Positions 42,860 through 53,194 of a stretch of 64,000 nt of DNA are shown here, piece by piece; position 1 is the first letter of the stretch; every line of letters starts with the position of its first letter. The translations under genes and the position numbers were made by a program. Source of the stretch: Ramlibacter terrae (lineage in GTDB: Bacteria > Pseudomonadota > Gammaproteobacteria > Burkholderiales > Burkholderiaceae_C); assembly GCA_013127575.1 (NCBI GenBank), contig CP053418.1, forward strand, positions 3,596,001 to 3,660,000, given 5' to 3'. The notes under the pieces are model-generated. The model was given only the letters and a program-made list of their open reading frames with translations, did no database searches and was not told where the DNA came from.

Positions 42860-43283
42860 ATGAAGAAGTTCATCTTGTCCGCGGCCGCCGTGGCCGCCCT
42901 CGCCGTCGGCGGCGTGGCGCAGGCCGACATCATCGACGGCGTCGGCAACACCATCTCGCGCATCTTCGGCGTTCCGTACGACGCGCGCCCGGCCGAAGCC
43001 GCGCCCATCGTCAACGTGTACACCGATGCGCAGGGCCGCCACTTCCGGTGGATGCATCGGGCCGGCACATGCCGCTGGACCGCTACGGCAGCTACCGCGA
43101 CCAGTGGGGCCGCACGGTCTACCGGGCGCCAACAACCAGCCGTTCTACATGGAGCAGAACGGCCGGCTGGTGCCTTACGGCAACCCGTCGGGGCCCTACG
43201 CGATGGGCCCGTCGTACGACCGCGACGGCGACGGCATCGCCGACCGCTTCGACCGCTCGCCCGACGACTATCGTTATCGCTGA
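42860..43283 (+). CDS. Exported protein with C-terminal Asp-rich calcium-type loop
   Basis: About 140 residues with a signal peptide (MKKFILSAAAVAALAVGGVA, cut after AQA). After breaks near 43050 and 43130 the C-terminus reads GPYAMGPSYDRDGDGIADRF and then DRSPDDYRYR. The DxDGDGIxD pattern is that of calcium-binding loops of the thrombospondin-3/EF type. Function unknown. It ends 10 bp inside the converging VOC gene. Confidence 0.65.
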
Positions 43284-43692
43284 TCCGGCGCGGCGGACGG
43301 CCCCCGCGGGTCCATCCAGAAGGTGGCCCACAGGTGGCCGTCCGGGTCCGCGAGGTCACGCGAGTACATGAAGCCGTGGTCTTCCGGCGGGTTGGCGTCG
43401 GCCCGGCCGCCGTGCGCGGCCGCCGCGCCTTGGGCGGCATCCACGGCGGCGCGGCTGTCCAGCGCGAGCGAAAGCATGTGACCGGCCGTGCCCGCCGCCG
43501 GAAAAGGACGCTGCGTGAACGACCGCCACTTCCCATGCGTGAGCAGCATCACCGGATCGCTTCGCTCCACGCCATGCAGGCGGCGGTTTCGTCGCTGAAC
43601 TGCGCGTTGCGCGCGAAGCCCAGCGCCTCGTAGAACGCGGTGGAAGCCGCGAGGTCGGCGACGGGCAGGCTGATGAAGAGGGTCTTGGGCAT
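43274..43692 (-). CDS. VOC-superfamily (glyoxalase/bleomycin-resistance-like) protein
   Basis: A small metal-fold protein of about 139 residues. The start MPKTLFISLPVADLAASTAF is a typical VOC start with an AAGGAG site, and the C-terminus has HGFMYSRDLADPDGHLWATF (glutamate/His-metal motif DPDGHLW). A break near 43565 divides the halves. Such proteins act in detoxification or as dioxygenase-like folds; no more can be said. Confidence 0.83.
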
Positions 43693-43756
43693 GGAGGCTC
43701 CTTGTGCTTTCATCCCCACGACGATCGGGCGGCGCGGGAATCGACACCAGATTGCG

Positions 43757-44352
43757 TCAAGGTTGCGCGCCCACCAGCCGCAGCGCCAGGCGCTGGTAGA
43801 TCCGGATCAGGCGCTCCGGCTTCAGCCGTCCATCTTCGCGGTACCACGCATTGACGCCCGTCAGCATCGACAGCAGCGCCAGCGTGGTCACGCGCGTGTC
43901 GTCGAGCGTCCACAGCTTCGCCTTCACCCCGTCCGACAGGATCCTGCGCAGGTAGTCCTCGTACTGCTTGCGGTAGGCCGTGATGTGCGCGTACTGGTCC
44001 GCCGCGAGGCTGCGCAGTTCCATGTTGCCGATGAAGGTTTCTTCCTTGCGCGCCGTGTGCCACTCGATGTGGAAGCGCACGAAGGCGCGCAGCCGCTCGC
44101 CGGCATCGTCCGGGCCGGCCATGCGCTCGTGCAGGTCGGCCAGCAGCTCCTGCATGATGCCCTCGAGCAGGAAGGCCGGGAACTCCTGCTTCTGCGGCAC
44201 GTGGTTGTACAGCGAGCCGATGCGCAGGTCGACGTCGGCGGCCGGTCGCGCAGGTTCATGGCCTCGAAGCCATGGCGGTAGATGCGGGTGATGGCCGCCT
44301 TGCGGATCGCGCGCATCGTGTCCGCGCCCTTCACCCCTGCCGGCCGTCCCAT
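43757..44352 (-). CDS. TetR-family regulator
   Basis: A TetR regulator of about 198 residues. The start MGRPAGVKGADTMRAIRKAA leads into a helix-turn-helix (HGFEAMNLRDLAADVDLRIG, rebuilt) and SLYNHVPQKQEF; a break near 44247 splits it. The C-terminal ligand domain includes VRFHIEWHTARKEETFIGN. It is divergent from the hydratase gene with 51 bp between starts, so it probably controls it and may sense its substrate. Confidence 0.86.
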
Positions 44353-44403
44353 CCGTAGCCTCCGCTGCTGCCCGGCCGGAACTATATGCCGGATACTGGC
44401 GGC

Positions 44404-45180
44404 ATGAACTCCACTCCCGACCTCCGGCCGTCGCCGCGGCCCTGCTGGCCGCCCGCCGCGGCGGCCCCCTGCCCGATGCCGGCGCGCACGCGGCCGCGAT
44501 CCCGGACGCCGCCGCTGCCTTCGCCATCCGGGACCTCGTGCTGCAGGGGCTCGGCGACGACCCGGCGCGCTGCCCCGCGTGGAAGTCGGGCGGGCCGTCG
44601 CGCAGCGCGACGCTGACGCACGCGGCGCTGCCCTCGGCGGGCATGCTGGCCAGCGGCGCCGATGCATCGGCCTTTCCCTTCAACCATCGCATGGTCGAAG
44701 CGGAAGTGGCGCTGCGCCTCGGCCGCGACGTCACGCCCGACTCGGCGCGCGCCCTCGGCGACGGCAACCACCACCAGGCGCTGGAACTGGTGGACGGCAT
44801 GGCCGTCTCGATCGAGCTGGTGGACACGCGCTGGGCGCAGGGGTTCGCCGTGTCGCCCTTGCTGAAACTGGCCGACGTGCAGTGCCACGGCGCGCTGGTG
44901 CTCGGTGCATTCCAGCCTTGGCACGACCGCGACTGGAGCAAGCAGCCTTGCGAAGTGTGGATCGGCGACGCGAGCAACAGCTTCGTCGGCACGCATTCGC
45001 TGGGGCACCCGGGCTGGCTGCTGCCGACCTGGCTGAAGCACGCGACGCGCCATGGCGCGACGGTGCCGGCCGGGACGGTGGTGACCACCGGCACTTTGGT
45101 GCGGCCTGTTGGCGGCGGCCAAGGGCGACCGGGTGCGGGTGAAGTTCGAAGGGATCGGCGAGGCCAGCGTGCAGCTCTGA
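44404..45180 (+). CDS. 2-keto-4-pentenoate-hydratase-like protein (FAH superfamily)
   Basis: A hydratase/decarboxylase of about 258 residues, MhpD-like, which acts on 2-hydroxypenta-2,4-dienoate in aromatic meta-cleavage. Visible parts are VLQGLGDDPARCPAWKSGGP, FPFNHRMVEAEVALRLGRDV (metal-binding Glu residues) and LVRP/CGLLAAAKGDRVRVKFEG rebuilt at the end. Breaks near 44430 and 45105. No other meta-cleavage genes are near. The true substrate is unknown. Confidence 0.8.
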
Positions 45181-45219
45181 CGAGGGCGCGCCCGGCAGCG
45201 GCGGGATAATCCCGCCTGC

Positions 45220-47829
45220 ATGACCCAGAACCCCGCCCCCGTCACGCCTGATCTCGGCAAGCACACGCCGATGATGCAGCAGTATCTCGCCATCAAGGCG
45301 GAGCACCCCACCACGCTGGTGTTCTACCGCATGGGCGATTTCTACGAACTGTTCTACGACGACGCGGAGAAGGCGGCGCGGCTGCTGGACATCACGCTGA
45401 CGCGGCGCGGCAGCTCGAACGGAGAGCCGATCCAGATGGCGGGCGTGCCCTTCCACTCCATGGAGGGTTACCTGGCGCGGCTGATCCGCGCCGGCGAGTC
45501 CGTCGCCATTTGCGAGCAGGTAGGGGAAGTCGGTGCAACCAAGGGGCCGGTCGAACGCAAGGTGGTGCGCGTCGTCACGCCCGGCACGCTGACCGACACC
45601 GAGCTGCTGACCGAGAAAGCCGAGGCGGTGCTGCTCGCGGTGCACCGGGGCCAGCGCAACCGCGTCGGGCTTGCCTGGCTGAGCGTGACGCAAGGCGCGA
45701 TCCAGCTGGCGGAATGCGACGGCGATGGGTTGGCGGACTGGGTCGCGCGCGTCGGACCCAGCGAGTTGATCCACAGCGCCGACCTCACGCCGGTCTTCCT
45801 GCAGCGCTTGCAGGCCGTGCGCGGCACCGGCAACAGCCTGCCGCTGACGCAGCGGCCCGAATGGCAGTTCGACGCCGGCCTCGGCCAGCGCAAGCTGCTG
45901 GAGCAACTGCGCGCCGCCAGCCTCACGTCCTGGGGCGCGGACGACCTGCCGCACGCGCACGCCGCCGCGTCAGCGCTGCTCGCCTACGCCGAACACACGC
46001 AGGGCCGCGCGCTGTCGCACGTGCAGCAGCTGCAGGTGGTGCGCGACGGCGAGCGGCTGGAACTGCCGCCCGCCACCCGTCGCAACCTCGAACTCACGCA
46101 GACGCTGCGCGGCGAGGACAGCCCGACGCTGTTCTCGCTGCTGGACACCTGCATGACCGGCATGGGCAGCCGCGCGCTCAAGACGTGGCTGCTGGAGCCG
46201 TCGCGCGATCGCACCGTCGCCACGCAGCGGCTCGAAGCGATCGCCGCATTGCGCGAAGGCCTGTGGCAGAAGCTGCGCGCCGAACTCAAGGGCGTGAGCG
46301 ACGTCGAACGCATCACGGCGCGCGTCGCCTTGCGGCAGGTGCGCCCGCGCGAACTGGTCGGCCTGCGCTGGGCGCTGGCCAAGGCGCAGCAGGTCGGCTC
46401 GCTGCTGCAAGGCTTGCCGGGCCTGCTGGCGAATGCCGCCGTGGACCTGCAGCCGCCCCCGGGTTGCGCCGAACGGCTCGCATCCACCTTGCACGAGGAG
46501 CCGGCCGCATTGGTGCGCGACGGCGGTGTCATCGCCACCGGCCACGACGCCGACCTCGACGAACTGCGCGCCATCGGGACAACTGCGACGGCTTCCTGCT
46601 GGACCTCGAGACGCGCGAGCGGGCGCGCACGGGCATCGCCAACCTCAAGGTGCAGTTCAACAAGGTGCACGGCTTCTTCATCGAAGTCACGCAGGGCCAG
46701 TTGGACAAGGTGCCGGCCGACTACCGCCGCCGCCAGACGCTGAAGAACGCGGAGCGTTTCCTCACGCCGGAACTCAAGGCGTTCGAGGACAAGGCGCTGT
46801 CGGCGCAGGAGCGCGCGCTGGCCCGCGAGAAATTTCTCTACGAGCAGTTGCTCGACGCGCTGCAGGAGCACATCCCCGCGCTCACGCGCCTCGCGCGCGC
46901 GCTCGCCGCGCTCGACGCGCTCTCCACGCTCGCCGAGCGTTCGCTCACGCTGCACTGGAGCAAGCCCGAGTTCATCCGCGAGCCCGGCATCCAGATCCGG
47001 CAAGGCCGCCACCCGGTGGTCGAGGCGCGCCTCGCCGAGACGCACGGCGGCGGCTTCATCCCCAACGACACCTGGCTCGGTCCCAAGCAGCGCATGCAGG
47101 TCATCACCGGCCCCAACATGGGCGGCAAGTCGACGTACATGCGGCAAGTCGCGCTGATCTGCCTGCTGGCGGCGATGGGTTCCTACGTGCCGGCGCAAAG
47201 CTGCCGCCTCGGCCCGATCGACGCGATCCACACGCGCATCGGCGCCGCCGACGACCTCGCCAATGCGCAATCGACCTTCATGGTGGAGATGACCGAGGCG
47301 GCGCAGATCCTGCACGGCGCCACGGCGCAAAGCCTGGTGCTGATGGACGAGATCGGCCGCGGCACGTCCACCTTCGACGGACTGGCGCTCGCTTCGGGCA
47401 TCGCGGCCCACCTGCACGACAAGACGCAGGCCTTCACGCTGTTCGCCACCCACTACTTGAGCTGACCGAGTTTCCGGCCAAGCACCACTGCGCGGTGAAC
47501 GTGCACGTCGGCGCCACCGAGTCGGGCAGCGACATCGTCTTCCTGCACGAGATCCAGCCCGGCCCCGCCAGCCGGAGCTACGGCATCCGGTGGCGCGGCT
47601 CGCCGGCATGCCCGCCGGCGTCGTGAACCATGCACGGCATGCGCTGGCTTCGCTGGAGAAGCACCAGGAAGCGAGCCGGGAGCAGGTAGACTTGTTCGCA
47701 CCGCCCCCGGCTGCGGCCTCCGCGGCGCCGGGGCCGCTCGAAGCGGCGCTGGCCGCGATCGATCCCGATGCGCTGAGCCCGCGCGAAGCCCCGGACGCCC
47801 TGTACACGCTCAAGAAACTCAAGTCATGA
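45220..47829 (+). CDS. mutS: DNA mismatch repair protein MutS
   Basis: MutS binds mismatches and recruits MutL. Rebuilt length is about 870 residues, normal for the family. The N-terminal mismatch-contact motif is [20 protein letters not shown], the Walker A loop is [15 protein letters not shown] and Walker B is [20 protein letters not shown]. Breaks are near 46581 (CCGGG), 47457 (a T-run in the HYFELTEFP region) and 47590 (CCAGG). The last codons overlap the start of the Anbu gene. If the breaks were real the strain would be a mutator; the error pattern argues against that. Confidence 0.95.
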
Positions 47830-48655
47830 CCTATTGCGTCGGCATCAAACTGAACGCGGGCCTGGTGTTCCTGTCCGATTCCCGCACCAACGCGGGCGTG
47901 GACAACATCAGCACCTACCGCAAGATGATCATCTACGAGAAGCCGGGCGACCGCTTCATGGTGCTGCTCTCGGCCGGCAACCTGAGCATCTCGCAGTCGG
48001 TGCGCGAGATCCTGCAGGTCGAGCAGCTGAAGGAGACGCCCGAGAGCGACCCGATCACGATCTGGAACGCGACGAGCATGTTCGACGCCTGCCGCATCCT
48101 CGGCCAGGCCGTGCGCCACGTGTACGAGCGCGATGCCGCCTCGCTCAAGCGCGCGGGCGTGGAGTTCAACGTCAACCTCGTCTTCGGCGGGCAGATCCGC
48201 GGCGAAGGCATGCGCCTGTTCCGGTGTATTCGGCGGGCAACTTCATCGAAGCCACGCCCGAGACGCCCTACTTCCAGATCGGCGAGTACAAGTACGGCAA
48301 GCCCGTGCTCGATCGCGTGCTGACGCCCGAGACGACGCTCGACGACGCGGCCAAGTGCGCGCTGGTGTCGATGGATTCGACGATGAAGTCGAACCTGTCG
48401 GTCGGCCCGCCGCTCGACCTCGTCGTGTACGAAGCCAACAGCTTCCAGTCCGACAAGGTGGTCTGCATCGACATGCAGAACCCGTACTACCGCATGCTGC
48501 ATTCGAGCTGGGGCCAGAAGTTGCGCGAGGTCTTCGACAGCCTCGACAGCCCGGTCTGGGACGACGCCGTCACCGCAACGCCCCTGCTCACCGCCGAGGG
48601 CGCGCGCCACAAGCCGCTGAAGAAGCTCTCGTCGCCCGAAGAAAAGCTCATTTGA
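47826..48655 (+). CDS. Anbu proteasome-like peptidase
   Basis: An Ntn-hydrolase-fold protein of about 277 residues, of the Anbu (ancestral beta-subunit) group of bacterial proteasome relatives. The N-terminus is [20 protein letters not shown], where Thr2 is the predicted nucleophile, followed by TNAGVDNISTYRKM, and the later part has VYSAGNFIEATPETPYFQIG and DSTMKSNLSVGPPLDLVVYE. The break near 48222 is a lost A in CCAGG. Its ATG overlaps the mutS stop and its stop overlaps a TTG start of the next gene. Anbu rings are known in Proteobacteria and cyanobacteria, but their substrate is not settled. Confidence 0.9.
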
Positions 48656-49461
48656 GCCTCATCGTCTTCTCCCACGCCAACAGCTTCCCGGCCGCCACTT
48701 ACGGCGTGCTGTTCAAGTCCCTGCGCTCGCGCGGCTTCCTCGTGAAGGCGGTCGACAAGTTCGGCCATGACGAGCGCTACCCGGTCAGCAACAACTGGCC
48801 CGGCCTGGTGCAGCAGCTGCACGACTTCGCCGCGCGCGAAGTCGAGAAGGCCGGCGAGCCCGCGTACCTCGTCGGCCATTCGCTCGGCGGCTTCCTCAGC
48901 GTGATGTGCGCGGCGCGGCATCCGCAGCTCGCGCGGGGCGTGCTGCTGCTCGACTCGCCGGTGATCGGGGGCTGGAAGGCGCAGGCGCTGCGGGCGGTCA
49001 AGGGCACGCAGCTGGTGGGCTCGCTGTCGCCCGGCGCCATCAGCCGCAAGCGCAAGAACCGCTGGCCGAGCCGCGAAGCGGCGCTGGAGAACTTCCGCCA
49101 CAAGAAGGCCTTCGCGCGCTGGGACCCGCAGGTGCTGGCCGACTACATCACGCATGCCACGCACGACGAAGACGGCGAACGCGTGCTGAGCTTCGACCGC
49201 GAGGTCGAGACGGCCATCTACAACACGCTGCCCGACAACCTCGACCGGCTGCTGCAGCGCCATCCGCTGCGCTGCCCGGTGGCCTTCATCGGCGGCCTGC
49301 ACTCGGCCGAGATGAAGCAGGTGGGCACGGCGATGACCGAGAAGATCACGCAAGGCAGGATCTCGATGCTGGATGGCAGCCACCTGTTCCCGATGGAAAA
49401 GCCCATCGCCACGGCCGCCGCCATCGAAGCGGCCTTGCTGTCGCTGCCCGCCCGCACCTGA
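48652..49461 (+). CDS. Alpha/beta hydrolase
   Basis: An intact 269-residue hydrolase. The start is a TTG at 48652 (LSLIVFSHANSFPAATYGVL), chosen because it overlaps the preceding stop and no ATG fits. The nucleophile elbow is VGHSLGGFLSV (Ser), a His near the end is in MLDGSHLFPMEKP. It has no signal peptide, so it is cytosolic. It is coupled to the Anbu gene. Substrate unknown. Confidence 0.85.
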   Translation: MSLIVFSHANSFPAATYGVLFKSLRSRGFLVKAVDKFGHDERYPVSNNWPGLVQQLHDFAAREVEKAGEPAYLVGHSLGGFLSVMCAARHPQLARGVLLLDSPVIGGWKAQALRAVKGTQLVGSLSPGAISRKRKNRWPSREAALENFRHKKAFARWDPQVLADYITHATHDEDGERVLSFDREVETAIYNTLPDNLDRLLQRHPLRCPVAFIGGLHSAEMKQVGTAMTEKITQGRISMLDGSHLFPMEKPIATAAAIEAALLSLPART

Positions 49462-49480
49462 CCGGGCGCCGGTCGCGCAC

Positions 49481-49495
49481 TGCTGCAGTGCAGCA
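49481..49495. promoter_or_regulatory. TGC-type perfect palindrome (PhaR-like box)
   Basis: TGCTGCA-G-TGCAGCA is a perfect inverted repeat in the 108-bp gap upstream of the esterase gene at 49570. It resembles TGC-rich boxes found upstream of phasin/PHA genes in betaproteobacteria. A similar box is at 20173. Confidence 0.45.
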
Positions 49496-49569
49496 TAAGC
49501 GCCTGCGTCCTACATCCGCGTCGTCCCGGCGCCCACAGGCCCGGGCGCAACCGACCGCAGATTGAAGGC

Positions 49570-50337
49570 ATGCCCACACGTTCCCTCGAAGCCTTCCGCG
49601 CCCCGCCGCTCGCCCTGCTGGCGACGGAGCCTTTCCGCGCCGCCCTCGAATTCTTCACCGCCAAGCTGGGCCAGCCGCCCCGCGTGCGCGGCGACGGCCA
49701 CGCCGTCGTGATCTATCCCGGCCTCGGCGCCGGGGCGCTGCACACGTCGCAGCTGCGCGGCTACCTGCGCGCCTGCAACTTCGACGTGCACGACTGGGGG
49801 CTCGGCGTGAACCGCGGACCGCAGGGCGAGATGGACGCCTGGCTGGACACGCTCAGCGGGCGCGTGCGCGAACTGCATGCAAGCACCGGCCGCAAGGTCA
49901 GCCTGCTGGGATGGAGCCTCGGCGGCATCTACGCGCGCGAGGTGGCGAAGGCCTGCCCCGACGCGGTGCGGCAAGTCATCACGCTGGCCACGCCGTTCCG
50001 CTCGGTCGGCGGCGGCAACCACGCGGGCACCCTGTTCAAGATGATCGGCGGCACACGTCGCGTCTCGGCTCACGCCCGCGTTGCAGGCCCACCTGCGGCA
50101 GCGGCCACCGGTTCCGGTCACCTCGATCTACAGCCGCAAGGACGGCATGGTCAGCTGGAAAGGCTGCCTCGAGACCCCGGCGGCCGACGCCGAGAACGTG
50201 GAGGTGGACGCCAGCCACCGGGCATGCCGACGCACGCCGAGGTGCTGCGCGTGGTGGCGGACCGCCTCGCGCAGCCCGAGGGTCAATGGCGGCCCTACCT
50301 CAGTGCGACCACTGCACCCAGCCGGTCCACGAGGTGA
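49570..50337 (+). CDS. Alpha/beta hydrolase (esterase-like)
   Basis: A hydrolase of about 257 residues. It has [20 protein letters not shown], the nucleophile elbow [15 protein letters not shown] and an [12 protein letters not shown] region rebuilt across a break. Breaks are near 50055 and 50217 (CCTGG). The upstream TGC palindrome could mean that it is part of the polyhydroxyalkanoate regulon, in which hydrolases act on polymer or its oligomers. This is a guess. It overlaps the tail of uppP by its end. Confidence 0.78.
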   Translation: MPTRSLEAFRAPPLALLATEPFRAALEFFTAKLGQPPRVRGDGHAVVIYPGLGAGALHTSQLRGYLRACNFDVHDWGLGVNRGPQGEMDAWLDTLSGRVRELHASTGRKVSLLGWSLGGIYAREVAKACPDAVRQVITLATPFRSVGGGNHAGTLFKMIGGTRRVSAHARVAGPPAAAATGSGHLDLQPQGRHGQLERLPRDPGGRRRERGGGRQPPGMPTHAEVLRVVADRLAQPEGQWRPYLSATTAPSRSTR

Positions 50338-51123
50338 CCAGCACGATCACGCCGAACACAATGCGGTACCACGCGAACGGCGTGAAGCTGTGGGTGGAGA
50401 TGTAGCGCAGCAGCCAGCGCACGCAGAACCAGGCGCTGACGAAAGAGAACAGCAGGCCGACGCCGAACATCGGCAGGTCGCCGGCGGAGAGCTGCCCGCG
50501 TTCCTTCAGCAGGCTGTAAGCGCCCGCGCCGATCAGCGTCGGGATGGCGGGTAGAACGAGAAGTCGGTGGCGGCCTTGCGCGACAGGCCCAGCAACATCC
50601 CGCCGATGATGGTGGCGCCGCTGCGGCTGGTGCCGGGCACCAGCGCCAAGCACTGCACCAAGCCCAGCTTGAGTGCGTCGGTCCAGCGCATGTCGTCGGC
50701 CTCCCGGATGCGCACCGCGCCGGGCGCTCGCTTCTCGGCCCACAGGATCACGAACCCGCCGAGGATGAAGGTGGTGGCGACCACCACCGGTGTGAACAGG
50801 TGCGCCGGATCGCCTTGCCCAGCAGCAGGCCCAGCACCACGGCCGGAATGAAGGCGACGATCACGTTCAGGGTGAAGCGCCGCGCCTCCGGCTGGCTGCC
50901 GAGCCCCGCCAGCGTGCTGCGGATCTTCTGCCAGTAGACGAGGATCACGGCCAGGATCGCGCCGGTCTGGATGGCGATGTCGAAGACCTTGGCCTTCTCG
51001 TCGTCGAAGCCCAGCAGGGTCCCGGCCAGGATCAGGTGCCCGGTGCTGGAGATGGGGGAGGAACTCGGTCAGCCCCTCGACGATGCCCATCACCGCGGCC
51101 TTGGCCAGCAAAACGACGTCCAC
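50300..51123 (-). CDS. uppP: Undecaprenyl-diphosphatase
   Basis: UppP (BacA) dephosphorylates undecaprenyl diphosphate in the inner membrane, recycling the carrier for cell-wall synthesis. The start GTG at 51123 has a GGAG site ([20 protein letters not shown]). The active-site motif is [10 protein letters not shown] rebuilt over a C-run break near 51058, and the second motif is [20 protein letters not shown]. Further breaks near 50812 and 50552 both fall on CCAGG/CCTGG. About 275 residues. Convergent with the hydrolase gene. Confidence 0.93.
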
Positions 51124-51293
51124 GCGCGCTCCCTCGAAAAGAGGCGGATTATCGCCGTGCCCTCCGTGGCGCGGGGGCTGGACGGCTGGCACGACAGGCG
51201 GATTCCGTCCGACAGGGCGCGTCGAAAACGGCGATGGGGCGTCGCGGGGGCTGCCTACAGGGTTCCGGCAGCCCGAACGCGAACATTCGTTGC

Positions 51294-51443
51294 ATGAAAA
51301 TATTCAAACTGCTCCATGTGGTGGTCGCCCAAGCGTTCTACAAATGGGCGATGCGCGAGATCAACCCCATGCACCCGGACGTGCCGCGGATCATGCTGCG
51401 CCAGCAGGAGCTGAGCGAAAAGTACCGCCGCATCTGGGCCTGA
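51294..51443 (+). CDS. Small hypothetical protein
   Basis: A 49-residue protein ([20 protein letters not shown] ...) ending in [12 protein letters not shown]. It has one short hydrophobic stretch and a charged tail. It is followed 20 bp later by a strong hairpin terminator, which supports that it is a real gene. Relatives occur in Comamonadaceae, as far as I can recall. Function unknown. Confidence 0.6.
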   Translation: MKIFKLLHVVVAQAFYKWAMREINPMHPDVPRIMLRQQELSEKYRRIWA

Positions 51444-51462
51444 CCGGCTGATCCCGATGCGA

Positions 51463-51490
51463 CGGCGCCGGCCCGTGGGCCGGCGCCGCT
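51463..51490 (+). terminator. Strong hairpin after the 49-residue gene
   Basis: CGGCGCCGGCCC, a 2-base loop GT, then GGGCCGGCGCCG is a perfect 12-bp stem, followed by CTTCGTTT, a partial T tract. This fits an intrinsic terminator on the plus strand. Confidence 0.75.
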
Positions 51491-51607
51491 TCGTTTCCGC
51501 TCCCCGAATCCCGCGTTTCGCTCCTTCGGCGACGTCCCGTCGCAAGCTGGTGGCCGCGGCGCCGGTGGACTGCAAAGTCCGCCCATCGCAAGCCAAGGAG
51601 ACCCGCC

Positions 51608-52019
51608 ATGCAGATGACCCCCTGATCGCCGTCCACATGACGGCCGCGCTCGGCGCACTGGCCACGGGGCCGATCGCGCTCTGGGCCCGCCGCAGCCGGG
51701 CACAGCACCCGCGCCTGCACCGCGCCTTCGGCTATGCCGGGTCACGCTGATGGTCGTGACCGCCGTCTCGGCCATTTTCATCCGTGACTGGCGGCTGCCG
51801 AACATCGCGGGCTACACCCCGGTCCACCTGCTGGTGCCGCTGACGCTGTTCAGCCTGTTCGGCGCCTTCTACATGCTGGCGCGCGGCAACATCCGCGGCC
51901 ACCGCATCATCATGAAGACGCTGTACGTCAGCGCCTGCATCGTGGCCGGCGGCTTCACCCTGCTGCCCAACCGCTACCCGGGCGGCCTCGTGTTCGGCCA
52001 GTGGCTCGGACTGGTCTGA
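51608..52019 (+). CDS. DUF2306-like membrane protein
   Basis: A small multi-pass membrane protein of about 138 residues. It reads PLIAVHMTAALGALATGPIA, RRSRAQHPRLHRAFGYA, and later VSAIFIRDWRLPNIAG and CIVAGGFTLLPNRYPGGLVF, the DUF2306 style. The start ATG at 51608 has an AAGGAG site. Breaks near 51620 and 51737 (CCTGG) shift it. Function unknown. Its stop is 5 bp before the next gene. Confidence 0.75.
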
Positions 52020-52024
52020 ACGCC

Positions 52025-52567
52025 ATGCTGCTCGAACTCCTCCTCGAACGGCCGCAGGCGGCCACGCGCATCCTGGCCGGCACGCCGTCCCGGGTCTGGC
52101 TGCTGCTGGCGGGCTTCACCGCCCTTGGACTGACGCAGTTGCGCGACCGGCGCGCCAGCCTGCTGCGCGTCTCGCTGATGCCGCTGGGCATGACGGCCTT
52201 CTCCCTCTGGGGAACGGTGTCGGCCCTGAATGGTTCGCCGCTGCTCGGGCAGGCCCCGGCCGCGTGGCTTGCCGCCGCCGCCCTCTTCGCCCTCGTGCTG
52301 GCCCGGGGCGCCACGCCCGCCCGCTACGACCCGGTGCAGCGCACCTATGCGCTCCCGGGCAGCGCCGTGCCGCTGCTGCTGATCCTCGCCATCTTCCTGC
52401 TGAAGTACGGCGTGGGCGTGGAACTGCGGCTGGCGCCGGAGCGCCTGCACGAAGCCGGCTTCATGCTGGCCGTCACCTCGCTGTACGGCGCCATCAGCGG
52501 CATCTTCCCGGGCCGCGCCGCGCGGCTCTGGCGCCTTTCCTTCCTTCAACCCCGGAGCACCTCATGA
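52025..52567 (+). CDS. DUF6622-like membrane protein
   Basis: An intact 180-residue protein with five or so hydrophobic segments (RVWLLLAGFTALGLTQL, LPGSAVPLLLILAIFLLKYG). It is like the DUF6622 group often found next to DUF2306 and LytTR genes in Comamonadaceae. Its stop overlaps the start of the first 2TM gene. Function unknown. Confidence 0.75.
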   Translation: MLLELLLERPQAATRILAGTPSRVWLLLAGFTALGLTQLRDRRASLLRVSLMPLGMTAFSLWGTVSALNGSPLLGQAPAAWLAAAALFALVLARGATPARYDPVQRTYALPGSAVPLLLILAIFLLKYGVGVELRLAPERLHEAGFMLAVTSLYGAISGIFPGRAARLWRLSFLQPRSTS

Positions 52568-52847
52568 ACACTGGCAACGAAACCCTCGAACGCGAAGCCC
52601 GCCGCCGCGCCGGCGCCAAGCTGGGCTGGTACATCCATGCCACCGTCTACATCTGCGTCAACCTGCCGCTGGCCGTCCTGTCCGCCCTGAGCGACCGCTC
52701 CGGGCCGTCTTCCCGGCGGTGGGCTGGGGCATCGGGCTCGCGGTGCACGGCGTGGTCGTCTTCCTCGTCACCGGCGGCGGCGGCCTGTACCAGCGGCTGC
52801 TGGAGCAGGAGCGCACGCGCGCGGCCCGGCAACGCGACGCCTGGTGA
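52564..52847 (+). CDS. 2TM-domain protein, copy 1
   Basis: A short protein (about 95 residues) with the 2TM pattern RRRAGAKLGWYIHATVYICV and, after a break near 52690, GWGIGLAVHGVVVFLVTGGG, ending in a basic coiled tail (LYQRLLEQERTRAARQR). 2TM proteins are often linked to LytTR systems. The next-but-one genes encode such a pair. Role unknown. Confidence 0.8.
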
Positions 52848-52888
52848 AGACGGTGGCGCTTTCGGCTGCTCCCCTAGAATCGTCCGCG

Positions 52889-53194
52889 ATGCCCACACCC
52901 CACCTCAGCCCCGAAGAGATCGACCGGCTCGCCCGCAAGCGCGCCGGCGCCAAGCTGGGGTGGTACGTGCATCTTGCCGTGTATGTGGCGGTCAACGTCC
53001 TGCTGTTCGCCCTCTCGCGCTACGGCTTCGGCCACCGCAACTGGACGCCGGCGCCCGCGCTCGGGTGGGGCGTCGGCACGGTGCTGCACGGCATCGCCGT
53101 GTTCGTGCTGGGCAGCGGCGGCGGGCTGCGCGACAAGCTGGTGCAGCAGGAGCGCGCGCGCCTGCAGCGCGAGCAGGACCGCGCGCCGCGGTGA
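52889..53194 (+). CDS. 2TM-domain protein, copy 2
   Basis: An intact 101-residue paralogue of the preceding protein: KRAGAKLGWYVHLAVYVAVN, LGWGVGTVLHGIAVFVLGSG and the tail RDKLVQQERARLQREQ. The ATG at 52889 (MPTPHLSPEEIDRLAR) is preferred to 52844. The stop overlaps the GTG start of the histidine kinase. Tandem duplication of the first copy is likely. Confidence 0.82.
   Translation: MPTPHLSPEEIDRLARKRAGAKLGWYVHLAVYVAVNVLLFALSRYGFGHRNWTPAPALGWGVGTVLHGIAVFVLGSGGGLRDKLVQQERARLQREQDRAPR

Noticed and set aside
45220-47829. True mutS loss making the strain a mutator
   Set aside because: Two of the three breaks are on CCNGG sites and the other is in a short T-run, the same error pattern as in all neighbours.
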